Positions 34,834 to 43,101 of a stretch of DNA of 64,000 nt are shown here, one piece after another (within the stretch, counting starts at the first letter, position 1; every line of letters starts with the position of its first letter). The position numbers and the translations under genes are program-made. The stretch spans positions 186,001-250,000 of the forward strand of contig NZ_BAYX01000004.1 of NCBI RefSeq assembly GCF_000696095.1, written 5' to 3'. This DNA is from Rhizobium rhizogenes NBRC 13257 (lineage in GTDB: Bacteria; Pseudomonadota; Alphaproteobacteria; Rhizobiales; Rhizobiaceae). Under the pieces are notes generated by a model. That model searched no databases. It had not been told where the DNA came from and saw nothing but the letters and a program-made list of their open reading frames with translations.

Positions 34834-34958
34834 GCTTGCAACCGAATGTCGCGAGATACCACCATGATTGAAAGCTCAGTCACCGCCGCCGTGGCTTGCT
34901 TCTCGATGGCCCCGGATCCATGGTCTTCATGGGTCCGGGCTGCATAGCGATCAACATC

Positions 34959-35765
34959 ATGACTGTATCCTCCTTTCGTATCGATACCCACGCGCATGTC
35001 TTTGACCGCAGGCTGAAGCTGGCGCCGGGCAGGCGCTACGCGCCGGAGTACGATGCCCCCCTGGATGCCTATCTGCATCAGCTCGACGAGAACGGGCTGA
35101 CCCATGGCGTGCTCGTGCAGCCGAGCTTCCTCGGAACCGACAATTCTTATCTTCTCGATTGCCTGAAAGCGGCGAACGGCCGACTGCGCGGCATTGTGGT
35201 GATCGACCCCGGCACCTCGCTGGAGCAGCTCGTCGCTTATGACGAAGCCGGTGTGGTTGGTATCCGTCTCAACCTCGTTGGGCAGGCCCTGCCGGATTTT
35301 TCCGCACAGGAATGGCGGGATTTGCTCGCGAAACTGAAGTCGCTCGACTGGCAGATCGAGATCCAGCGCAACGCAGCCGACCTCGTGCCGCTCGCACGAA
35401 TGTTGGTGGACAATGGGATGAACGTGGTCGTCGACCATTTCGGCCTGCCCGATCCCAAGCTCGGCATTGCCGATCCGGGCTTCCTCGCCCTATTGTCGCT
35501 CGGCGCCTCGGGACGCGTCTACGTCAAGCTCTCCGCTTCCTATCGCAATGGACTGGAAGGCAGAGATTTCGCCCGGCAGGCCTATCCCCTGCTGCGTCAT
35601 GCCTTTGGTCTGGACCACCTCATGTGGGGCAGCGACTGGCCGCATACACAGCATGAGGCGGCGCAGACCTATGCCGGCAACCTGGCTTTTTTGGGCGAGC
35701 TGGCGACAGACGAGGGCGAAAAAAGCCGGATTCTTGCTATGCCGCGAAATCTGTTCAAGTATTGA
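34959..35765 (+). CDS. Amidohydrolase-superfamily (PDC lactonase-like) hydrolase
   Basis: 268 residues from ATG 34959; upstream in-frame ATGs exist and no start has a clear ribosome-binding site. Metal site motif RIDTHAHVFD near the N-terminus, EIQRNA strand, VVDHFGLPD, and LMWGSDWPHTQ with the final Asp, as in 2-pyrone-4,6-dicarboxylate lactonase and related TIM-barrel enzymes. Together with the MFS symporter this suggests hydrolysis of an aromatic- or lactone-derived acid. Exact substrate not readable. Confidence 0.88.
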   Translation: MTVSSFRIDTHAHVFDRRLKLAPGRRYAPEYDAPLDAYLHQLDENGLTHGVLVQPSFLGTDNSYLLDCLKAANGRLRGIVVIDPGTSLEQLVAYDEAGVVGIRLNLVGQALPDFSAQEWRDLLAKLKSLDWQIEIQRNAADLVPLARMLVDNGMNVVVDHFGLPDPKLGIADPGFLALLSLGASGRVYVKLSASYRNGLEGRDFARQAYPLLRHAFGLDHLMWGSDWPHTQHEAAQTYAGNLAFLGELATDEGEKSRILAMPRNLFKY

Positions 35766-35858
35766 GCCGGTGCGCAAGCTCGATGGCTTTGCCACAAGGC
35801 CGCTCCAATTGCGGTTCACATCGGGTGCATAATTCCCATCGGCGAAGCGAGATCGACC

Positions 35859-36515
35859 GTGCGTGTTCTGCTAGTTGAAGACGACAATATTCTGGGGTCA
35901 TCCCTGAAGAAGGCCCTGGAGAAGCACGCCTACGGCGTCGACTGGATGCGCGACGGCGAGTCCGGTCTGGAAGCTGCCCAGCATTCGGATTTCGCGGCAA
36001 TCGTGCTTGATATCAACCTGCCGCGGCTCAGTGGCATGGAGGTCTTGAGAGGCATTCGGCAGAGGGGCAATTCGGTGCCGGTCCTGCTGCTGACGGCGCT
36101 CGATGCCGTGCGCCAGAAGGTCGAGGGGCTCGACGAGGGCGCCGATGATTATCTGGTCAAGCCGTTCGATCTCGATGAGCTGCTGGCCCGCATGCGCGCG
36201 CTGATCCGCCGTCGCGACGGACGAACAGAAAGCGTCATCCGCTGTGGCGATATCGAGGTCGACCCCTCGGCGATGGTTGCCCGCAAGGGTGATGTGCAGG
36301 TTCACACCACGGCCAAGGAATTCCACCTGCTGAAGCTTCTGATGGAGCGCAGCGGCCGATATGTGACCAAGAACGATATTGAATATGCACTTTACGATGC
36401 CGAAAGCACGGTCGAGAGCAACACGATCGAGGTGACGATCTACAATCTGCGCAAGAAGCTCGGCAGCGATTTCATCAAGTCGATCCGCGGCGTTGGCTAC
36501 ATGATCGAGCGATGA
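35859..36515 (+). CDS. OmpR-family response regulator (PmrA/QseB-like)
   Basis: 218 residues from GTG 35859. Receiver: E7/D8/D9 pocket, phospho-acceptor D51 (IVLDINLP), TA switch, K101 (DYLVKPFD). Winged helix at about 125-215 with TTAKEFHLLKLLMERSGRYV and NTIEVTIYNLRKKLG. Its stop overlaps the kinase start (ATGA). It stands at the head of the same-strand run leading into the aminolipid-like operon 100 bases beyond the kinase, which it probably controls. Confidence 0.94.
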   Translation: MRVLLVEDDNILGSSLKKALEKHAYGVDWMRDGESGLEAAQHSDFAAIVLDINLPRLSGMEVLRGIRQRGNSVPVLLLTALDAVRQKVEGLDEGADDYLVKPFDLDELLARMRALIRRRDGRTESVIRCGDIEVDPSAMVARKGDVQVHTTAKEFHLLKLLMERSGRYVTKNDIEYALYDAESTVESNTIEVTIYNLRKKLGSDFIKSIRGVGYMIER

Positions 36516-37891
36516 GCAATTCCACACTTACCCGCAAGCTTTTCCTCAGGATCGCGCCGGTCGTGGTGGTGACGATCGTTGTAGTCGGCGCCTTCGCGTT
36601 CAACAGCGCGACGCGCGAAATCGACAATATCTACGATGCCCAGCTTATAAACGACGCGAATATCATCTGGGGCCTGCTGCGCCGGCCGCTGGAAAGGGAG
36701 CCCGACCGCGCCCCGAGGCAGATCGACGATATCGATTTCAACATGGACAATCAGCTCGCCTTCAACGAGGACGCTGACGACTATGCCGATGCCCATATGT
36801 TCCGTGCCTGGGACGACGGCCATATCCGCTTCTACAGCAGCACGGCGTTCCTGTCGGATGTGCCGCAGCAGAAGGTTGGCTTCACCACCATCACCTATCG
36901 CGGCGAGGAATGGCGCGTCTATTCGCTGCCGATACCGAATTCGACGATCGTGATGGAGGTCGGCGAAAAGATCGCCCTTCGCGAAACGCTGGTTTCCAAC
37001 ATCCTGCTCAATCTCTTCTTTCCGCTGCTGGTGCTGGTGCCGGTCATCGGTTTTCTCATTTGGCTCGGCATCAACAGTGGTCTACGGACGATCCACGGAT
37101 TGGTGCGTCAGATCCGCACCCGCTCGCCCGATGATCTCTCGGCGATTCCCGTCGAAGGCCTGCCACGGGACCTGTTGCCGCTCGGCCGCTCGATCAACCA
37201 GCTTCTCGAGAAGCTTGGCCATTCCCTGACGCTCGAGCGGCGTTTCTCCGATCTCGCGGCACATCAACTACGCACCCCGCAGGCCAGCGTGAAGCTGTTA
37301 CTGCAGATGCTGGGCAATAGCGACAGCGAGCAGGAGCGGCAGGCGATCGTCGCCGATCTCGTGGCCAGCAACAACCGCGCCATCCATCTGATCGAGCAAT
37401 TGTTGCGACTTGCCAGGGTCAGCCATCATCCTCTCAATCCGACGCCGGTGCCGCTTTACCATATGGTGGCGTCGGTGCTGGCGGAGTTCGGCAACATCAT
37501 CAACAGCCGGCAGCTCGATGTCGTACTGGAGGGCGACGAGGCGGCGCAGGTCAAGACGGATGAATCGCTGCTGCGCATGATGGTCAGCAACCTCTTGGAC
37601 AACGCCATCAAATACACACCGGTCGCCGGCAGGATCGAGGTCATGATCACCGCCGGAAGCGAGCTCTGGCTGATATCGATCAGCGATAGCGGGCCGGGTA
37701 TTCCGCCCGACGAACGCGAAGCCGTCTTCCAGCGCTTCTACCGGATCGATACGCTGCATACCGAGGGCGCCGGGCTCGGCCTGGCAATCGTCGCCGATAC
37801 GGCGGACCGGCTTGCCGCCGCGATAGAGCTGTCGACCCCGCGCTGGGGCACAGGGTTGCGAGTCGACCTGCGATTGCCCAAGACGGAATAG
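36512..37891 (+). CDS. Sensor histidine kinase with acidic periplasmic domain
   Basis: 459 residues. TM1 about 13-30, TM2 about 164-186, with a periplasmic region of about 130 residues between them. Residues 72-103 are very acidic (DDIDFN, NEDADDYADAH, WDDGH), recalling the cation- or peptide-sensing patches of PhoQ and PmrB. HisKA phospho-His251 (DLAAHQLRTPQ), N-box LLDNAIKYTP, G1 DSGPGIP and G2 GAGLGLAIV intact. Translationally coupled to its regulator. The ligand is inferred only from composition. Confidence 0.93.
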   Translation: MSNSTLTRKLFLRIAPVVVVTIVVVGAFAFNSATREIDNIYDAQLINDANIIWGLLRRPLEREPDRAPRQIDDIDFNMDNQLAFNEDADDYADAHMFRAWDDGHIRFYSSTAFLSDVPQQKVGFTTITYRGEEWRVYSLPIPNSTIVMEVGEKIALRETLVSNILLNLFFPLLVLVPVIGFLIWLGINSGLRTIHGLVRQIRTRSPDDLSAIPVEGLPRDLLPLGRSINQLLEKLGHSLTLERRFSDLAAHQLRTPQASVKLLLQMLGNSDSEQERQAIVADLVASNNRAIHLIEQLLRLARVSHHPLNPTPVPLYHMVASVLAEFGNIINSRQLDVVLEGDEAAQVKTDESLLRMMVSNLLDNAIKYTPVAGRIEVMITAGSELWLISISDSGPGIPPDEREAVFQRFYRIDTLHTEGAGLGLAIVADTADRLAAAIELSTPRWGTGLRVDLRLPKTE

Positions 37892-37993
37892 AGTCAACTT
37901 TACCACGATTTCATTTTCGCATCATTCTCCCCTCATGCCTGGCTCATCCACGGTTGTTAAACGCAACCCAAGGACAAGGCGAAAGGGCGTTTC

Positions 37994-38677
37994 ATGCAGG
38001 TGTTTTGCGATTTTGATGGAACCATATCCATCGAAGACGCGACGGATATGGTGTTATCCCGTTTCGCCGATCCCGAGTGGGAAGATATAGAGCGCCAGTG
38101 GAAGCAGGGGCTGATGGGGTCGGGCGAGTGCATGCGCCGCCAGATCGCCCTCGTCCAGGCGAGCAGGCGGGATATCGACGCCCTGCTGGACACGGCGTCC
38201 ATCGATCCCGGCTTTGAAGAGTTCCTGGCGTACTGCCGCGGCAGCGATCTGCCTGTTACCATCGTCAGCGACGGTGTCGATTATTTCATTCGTCATATCC
38301 TGGCGCGCCATGGCATTGGCGACATACCGATCGTTGCCAACGTGCTGAGCTATTGCCTTGCCGATGACCGGGAATCCTATTCTCTCTTCCCATCGCCGAC
38401 GGCAAGCGGCTGTCTATCCGGGTCCGGCGTCTGCAAATGCCGGGTCGTCAAGAGCCCCGATCTGCAGATCTACATCGGTGACGGGCGAAGCGATTTCTGC
38501 GTGTCCGACAAGGTCGATCTCGTCTTCGCGAAAGCCAAGCTGATCGACTACTGCGAAGACCGCGGCATTCCCTATGTCGCCTTCGAAACCTTCACCGACC
38601 TGCTTCCGAAAATGAAAGCCGTTCTTCCCAGCGTCACGCGCGGACAGCGCGCGCCGCTGCATTCCAAGACCGCATGA
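37994..38677 (+). CDS. HAD-IB/MtnX-like phosphatase
   Basis: 227 residues, AAGGGCG 6 bases before ATG. HAD motif I DFDGT with D6 and D8, motif II VSDGVD (91-96), motif III IGDGRSD (161-167). The cap is small. Family members include MtnX and phosphoserine-type phosphatases. First gene of a nine-gene run with overlapping ends; its own stop overlaps a possible ATG of the aminotransferase. It probably removes phosphate from an intermediate of the same pathway. Confidence 0.9.
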   Translation: MQVFCDFDGTISIEDATDMVLSRFADPEWEDIERQWKQGLMGSGECMRRQIALVQASRRDIDALLDTASIDPGFEEFLAYCRGSDLPVTIVSDGVDYFIRHILARHGIGDIPIVANVLSYCLADDRESYSLFPSPTASGCLSGSGVCKCRVVKSPDLQIYIGDGRSDFCVSDKVDLVFAKAKLIDYCEDRGIPYVAFETFTDLLPKMKAVLPSVTRGQRAPLHSKTA

Positions 38678-38697
38678 ACAAGACCAAGAGGCATCTA

Positions 38698-40119
38698 ATG
38701 AAAACCAATGTAGCCGAAGCCTTCAGTGGCGAGACGCAATTGCCGATCAAGTCCGAAGAGGAGCTGCGTATCCTCGAGGAGGCCTATTGCTCCCACGGCG
38801 ATACCGTCCACTACACGGCAAAACCGAAATTCTTCGAAGAATGCGAAGGCTCCTTCGTCTACGATCGGTCCGGGACGCCGTTCCTCGATCTGCAGATGTG
38901 GTACTCCGCCGTCAATTTCGGCTATCGCAACGAGCGTCTGAACAACGCCGCGCATCGCCAGCTTGACCGGCTGCCGCAGGTTGCCTCGCAGTATCTGCAC
39001 CGCGAAAAGGTGGAGCTTGCGGCGATGATCGCCCAGGATGCCGAGCGCAAGTTCGGGCACAAGGGCCGGGTTCACTTCAACGTCGGCGGCTCGCAGGCGG
39101 TTGAAGATTCGCTGAAGCTGGTGCGCAATTATACCGGCGGCAAGAGCCTGATGTTCGCCTTCGAAGGCGGCTATCACGGCCGTACCCTCGGCGCCTCCGC
39201 GATCACTTCGAGCTATCGCTATCGCCGTCGTTACGGCCATTTCGGCGACCGGGCGCAGTTCGTCGAGTTCCCCTATCACTTCCGTGGCCCGAAGGGCATG
39301 TCGAAGGAGGAGTATGGGCATTATTGCGTCCAGAAGTTCGCCCGTCTGTTCGAGAGCGAATATAATGGCGTCTGGGATCCGAAGGCCGGAAAGTCGGAAT
39401 ATGCCGCCTTCTATATCGAGCCGATCCAGGGCACGGGCGGCTATGTCATTCCGCCGATGAACTTCTTCGTCGAGCTGAAGAAGGTGCTGGACGAACACGG
39501 CATTCTGCTCGTCGTCGACGAAATCCAGATGGGCGTCTATCGCACCGGCAAGCTCTGGTCGATCGAGCATTTCGGCGTTTCGCCGGACATTCTCGTCTTC
39601 GGCAAGGCGGTCACCAACGGGCTCAACCCGCTTTCAGGCGTCTGGGCACGGGAGGAGATGATCAACCCGACCATCTTCCCGCCCGGCTCCACGCATTCCA
39701 CTTTCGCCAGCAATCCGATGGGGACCGCTGTGGCTCTCGAAACGATGAAAATGTTGGAAGAAGAGGATTTTGGCACCGCCATCATGGCCAAGGGCGCCTA
39801 TTTCCTCGACGGGCTGAAGCAGTTGCAGCAGCGTCATGCCATTGTCGGCGAAGTCGACGGGCTCGGCCTCGCGCTCAGGATGGAAATCTGCAAGGACGAC
39901 AGCTACACGCCGGACAAGGCGACGATGGATTGGCTTTGCGACGAAGGCATGAAGGGCGACCTGCAGGTCGGCGCCAAGATGTACGGCCTCGTGCTCGACG
40001 TCGGCGGCTACCACAAGAATGTCATCACCTTCGCGCCCAACCTGCTTATCACGCGTGAGGAGATCGATCTGGCGCTTGCCCTGCTCGACCAGCTTCTGAC
40101 GCGCGCAGCCCGGAGATAA
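38698..40119 (+). CDS. Class III PLP aminotransferase
   Basis: 473 residues from ATG 38698 (AGAGGCATCTA upstream); an ATG at 38674 overlapping the phosphatase stop is an alternative. PLP-site features: GSQAVEDSLKL, GGYHGRTLGA, Asp in VVDEIQMG (272-279), Lys303 in FGKAVTNG. Similar in layout to ornithine/diamine/4-aminobutyrate aminotransferases but longer, with an unusual middle segment (RGPKGMSKEEYGHYC). Probably introduces or removes an amino group on the molecule handled by this operon. Confidence 0.92.
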   Translation: MKTNVAEAFSGETQLPIKSEEELRILEEAYCSHGDTVHYTAKPKFFEECEGSFVYDRSGTPFLDLQMWYSAVNFGYRNERLNNAAHRQLDRLPQVASQYLHREKVELAAMIAQDAERKFGHKGRVHFNVGGSQAVEDSLKLVRNYTGGKSLMFAFEGGYHGRTLGASAITSSYRYRRRYGHFGDRAQFVEFPYHFRGPKGMSKEEYGHYCVQKFARLFESEYNGVWDPKAGKSEYAAFYIEPIQGTGGYVIPPMNFFVELKKVLDEHGILLVVDEIQMGVYRTGKLWSIEHFGVSPDILVFGKAVTNGLNPLSGVWAREEMINPTIFPPGSTHSTFASNPMGTAVALETMKMLEEEDFGTAIMAKGAYFLDGLKQLQQRHAIVGEVDGLGLALRMEICKDDSYTPDKATMDWLCDEGMKGDLQVGAKMYGLVLDVGGYHKNVITFAPNLLITREEIDLALALLDQLLTRAARR

Positions 40120-40123
40120 GACG

Positions 40124-41077
40124 GTGCAGCTCCTTCTTCTTCATCTCGATGATGCGTTGGAGCTGCAGCCCGATTTCGTGCGCGCCTGCAAGCTTGCGGG
40201 CGCGCATCAGTATTTCGACAAGGGAGCCGGCCAAGCGGTCCGGCTCTGGGGTCGGCAGAATGCTCTTGCCGAGCTCGCCCGCGATATCGCCAAGAGCACC
40301 CCGACGCTCGGCAAGGATCCGCAGCTCTGCTTCATGGGCTCGGGCGATTTTCATCATGTGACAGCCCTGCTTCTCGAAGGAGCGCTGGAGCGACAGCCTG
40401 TTGCCACGACCCTCATCCATTTCGACAATCATCCGGACTGGGTCACCTTCGAAGGCGGCATGCATTGCGGATCCTGGGTCAACAGCGCTCTTGCCCATCG
40501 TCATATCCAGAAGGTCATCACCATCGGCGTTTGCAGCCGGGATCTCCGCAGCCCGGAGCGCAAGGGCGCCAATCTGCATTGGCTCGGTGAAGGCAAGCTG
40601 GAACTCTACCCCTACGAACATCCGCCGAGCCGAGTGCTTGCCGACTACGGCAGCGGCGCCAGCTATCGGCAGGACAAGGGCGCGCTGCACTGGAAATCCA
40701 TCGCCGCGATCGGTGAGGACAATTTCATCGACCGGATGCTGAGCCGGATTCGCACCGAGGCCGTCTATCTGACGATCGACAAGGATGTGCTTGCCGCCGA
40801 CGATGCCGTCACCAACTGGGATCAAGGCCGCATGCGGCTCCCCTATCTCCTGGCGTTGATCAGTGAAATTGGTAGCCGGCATCGTATCATCGGCGCGGAT
40901 GTCATCGGCGATTATTCCGCGCCGAGCTATGCCGGCGATCTTCGGACCAAGCTGATGAAGCGGGCCGAGATCTTCATCGATCAGCCGCGCATCCGGCCGA
41001 AGGTCGAGACGACCAGAAACATCAACAGCGCTGCAAATCACGCGCTGCTCGAAGTGCTGGCGGAGTACATGGCATGA
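40124..41077 (+). CDS. Divergent arginase/agmatinase-fold protein
   Basis: 317 residues from GTG 40124, 4 bases after the aminotransferase. Metal-site segments of the ureohydrolase fold are present in altered form: GSGDFHH (72-78), HFDNHPDW (99-106, in place of DAHxD) and TIDKDVL (217-223, in place of SxDxDxxDP). Canonical arginase has about 300 residues, so the length fits. The substrate loop differs, so it may act on another guanidino, amidino or amide compound. Its ATGA stop overlaps the first SMR gene. Confidence 0.84.
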   Translation: MQLLLLHLDDALELQPDFVRACKLAGAHQYFDKGAGQAVRLWGRQNALAELARDIAKSTPTLGKDPQLCFMGSGDFHHVTALLLEGALERQPVATTLIHFDNHPDWVTFEGGMHCGSWVNSALAHRHIQKVITIGVCSRDLRSPERKGANLHWLGEGKLELYPYEHPPSRVLADYGSGASYRQDKGALHWKSIAAIGEDNFIDRMLSRIRTEAVYLTIDKDVLAADDAVTNWDQGRMRLPYLLALISEIGSRHRIIGADVIGDYSAPSYAGDLRTKLMKRAEIFIDQPRIRPKVETTRNINSAANHALLEVLAEYMA

Positions 41078-41427
41078 GTGGCAGCCTGACCTTTCCGATA
41101 CTTGGTCTCATCCTTTTCTGCGTGCTGGCGGAAACGGCGCGCGAGGTCTGCTTCAAGCAATCGGCGAACGAAAGCGCATTGCTGGTCGCGCTCACAAAGC
41201 CGGTCACATGGCTCGGTATCCTCTTCTGGGCGGTCGAGCTATTCGCCTGGACCGCCGTGCTCGAACGCGTTCCCCTCACCATAGCCTTTCCGCTGATGGC
41301 GCTGAGCTACGTGGTCATCGTGTTCGCCGGCGCCGTGATCTTCAAAGAAAATATCAACCTACGCCACGCGACGGGCGTGTTCCTCGTGACCGCCGGCGTG
41401 GCTTGCGTGGGAGTAACCGGACTATGA
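41074..41427 (+). CDS. SMR/EmrE-like small membrane protein, first of two
   Basis: 117 residues, four hydrophobic helices: FPILGLILFCVLAETAREVCF (with Glu in TM1, as in EmrE; split for description), VTWLGILFWAVELFAWTAVL, PLTIAFPLMALSYVVIVFAGA, and HATGVFLVTAGVACVGVTGL. Resembles SMR/ArnE-type subunits that flip lipid-linked amino sugars or cationic compounds. Overlaps both neighbours by ATGA. A second SMR-like gene sits four genes on, so the two may form a heterodimer. Confidence 0.87.
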   Translation: MSGSLTFPILGLILFCVLAETAREVCFKQSANESALLVALTKPVTWLGILFWAVELFAWTAVLERVPLTIAFPLMALSYVVIVFAGAVIFKENINLRHATGVFLVTAGVACVGVTGL

Positions 41428-42299
41428 AAATCTTTGCTCATACCAGATGGGATGTGGCGCCGGTTCTGGCCGCCGTGGCGCATCTCGCCTTCGATGTCTA
41501 CCTGATCGTCGGCTTCGAAAGCCGACCCTTGTGGCTCTCGGCGGTTCTCGGCTGCCTCTATGCCGTGTCGATCTCCTGGAACATCAACAGCATATCCCAT
41601 AATTTCATCCACACGCCCTACTTCAAGCCGCGCTGGATGAACTATGCCTTCAGCCTGCTGGAATCTGTCGCGATCGGCTTCTCGCAGACCTATTATCATT
41701 GGGTGCATATGCGCCATCACTCCGGCAACAGCGACCGGCCGGATGATAAGGGCGAGACGATCGACATGCTGTCGATCTACCGCCACGGCCGCAATGGCGA
41801 GCCGGAGAATGTGTGGTCTTACACCTTCCTGAGCTTCTTTCGCGACAGCCTTGGCGACATTCACGAGGCTATCGCCCGCCGCCGTCCCTTCGATGCGAAA
41901 TGGGGTCGGTTCGAGCTGTTCTTCTTCCTGGGCCTCGCCGCGATCGCGTTGATCTATGACTGGAAGGCCGTACTGTTCTTCGTGCCCTTCTATTATCTCG
42001 GCAACTGTCTGTCGTCGCTGAACGGCTACTACGAGCATCTGCACGGCGACCCGGACGAGCCGATCGCCTGGGGCGTCAGCAGCCACAAACCGTTCTACAA
42101 CTGGCTGTGGTTCGGCAACGGCTATCATGCCGAACATCACTACCGCCCGAAGACCCACTGGACGAAACTGCCGACCTTGCACGAGCAGATCAAGGAAGAG
42201 CAGGAAAAGGCCGGTACGCATGTGATCAGCACCTGCCACGCCCTCGGCTTCATGGCCAAGGAGAACCGGCAGGCGGAGCTTTCTCATGAAAGCCGATGA
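41424..42299 (+). CDS. Membrane fatty-acid desaturase/hydroxylase-like protein
   Basis: 291 residues from ATG 41424 overlapping the SMR stop; the frame is open much further upstream but inside other genes. Three His boxes of the di-iron family: HNFIH (59-63), HWVHMRHH (92-99) and HAEHH (235-239). Hydrophobic helices lie between. The His-box spacing fits acyl-lipid or sphingolipid-type desaturases and carotenoid hydroxylases. Likely introduces a double bond or hydroxyl into the acyl chain of the product. Confidence 0.92.
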   Translation: MKIFAHTRWDVAPVLAAVAHLAFDVYLIVGFESRPLWLSAVLGCLYAVSISWNINSISHNFIHTPYFKPRWMNYAFSLLESVAIGFSQTYYHWVHMRHHSGNSDRPDDKGETIDMLSIYRHGRNGEPENVWSYTFLSFFRDSLGDIHEAIARRRPFDAKWGRFELFFFLGLAAIALIYDWKAVLFFVPFYYLGNCLSSLNGYYEHLHGDPDEPIAWGVSSHKPFYNWLWFGNGYHAEHHYRPKTHWTKLPTLHEQIKEEQEKAGTHVISTCHALGFMAKENRQAELSHESR

Positions 42300-43101
42300 G
42301 TTGAGCTTTTATCTGGAGGGCACCAATGGAAAAGGTGTCCTCCTGATCCATGGGCTGACCGGGGCTCCGGCCGAGATGAAGCTGGTCGCGCGCCACCTCA
42401 ACCGCAAGGGCTACAGCGTCTATGCGCCATTGCTGGCCGGCCATGGGGTGGATGCGGGCACGCTGCGGCGCTCGCGATGGGAGGACTGGCTGGAAAGCGT
42501 CGTACAGGCATCTTTGGTGCTCGCGGAAAGAGCGCAAGAGGTCTTCGCCGCCGGTATCTGCGTTGGCGGCAAGCTGTCGATGCTGGCGGCCGAACGCCAG
42601 CCGGAGACGATCCGCGCCGTGGCGATCTATTCCCCCTGTTTTCACTATGACGGCTGGGATGTGCCCTTCTACTATCCGCTTTTGTCCTCGCAGATCAGCT
42701 GGCTGTCGCGCATTCCCTTTCTCGACCGTCTCAATTTCCGCGAGACCGCATCCCTCGGGATCAAGGACGAGCGCATGCGCCGGCTGATCGGGAATATGTC
42801 CGGGGAGGGCGTTCTTGAAACATTTCCCGGCAAGGGGCTGGTCGAAATGCATCGGCTGGGCAAGACCCTGAGGGGCCGGCTGCCGCAGATGAAGACGCCG
42901 ACGCTGATCCTGCATGCCGAGGATGACGACCTCAGCAGCCCGAAGCATGCGCGTTACATTTCCGATCACATCGGCGGTCCGCACGAACTCAGATGGATCA
43001 AGGACAGCTACCACATGATCCATGTCGACCGTCAGCATCGCCAGGTGGCGGATTTTACCGCCGACTTTTTCGAGGCAAGCCATGCTCAAGCCCTTGCCTA
43101 G
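42286..43101 (+). CDS. Alpha/beta-hydrolase-fold protein with Cys nucleophile
   Basis: 271 residues, overlapping the desaturase by 14 bases. Resembles Est30-type carboxylesterases: oxyanion HGLTG (22-26), acid DDD (213-215), His243 in DSYHMIH. But the nucleophile elbow is GICVGG with Cys92 in place of Ser. That pattern is known from PHA synthases (GYCxGG) and dienelactone hydrolase, so acyl transfer is a fair guess. No signal peptide. Coupled to the FemAB/GNAT-like gene that overlaps its 3' end by 20 bases. Confidence 0.88.
   Translation: MKADELSFYLEGTNGKGVLLIHGLTGAPAEMKLVARHLNRKGYSVYAPLLAGHGVDAGTLRRSRWEDWLESVVQASLVLAERAQEVFAAGICVGGKLSMLAAERQPETIRAVAIYSPCFHYDGWDVPFYYPLLSSQISWLSRIPFLDRLNFRETASLGIKDERMRRLIGNMSGEGVLETFPGKGLVEMHRLGKTLRGRLPQMKTPTLILHAEDDDLSSPKHARYISDHIGGPHELRWIKDSYHMIHVDRQHRQVADFTADFFEASHAQALA

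Noticed and set aside
37892..37993. PmrA-type box before the phosphatase gene
   Set aside because: No paired TTAA-N6-TTAA or other clear direct repeat could be found in these 102 bases, so regulation by the adjacent two-component system rests on context only.
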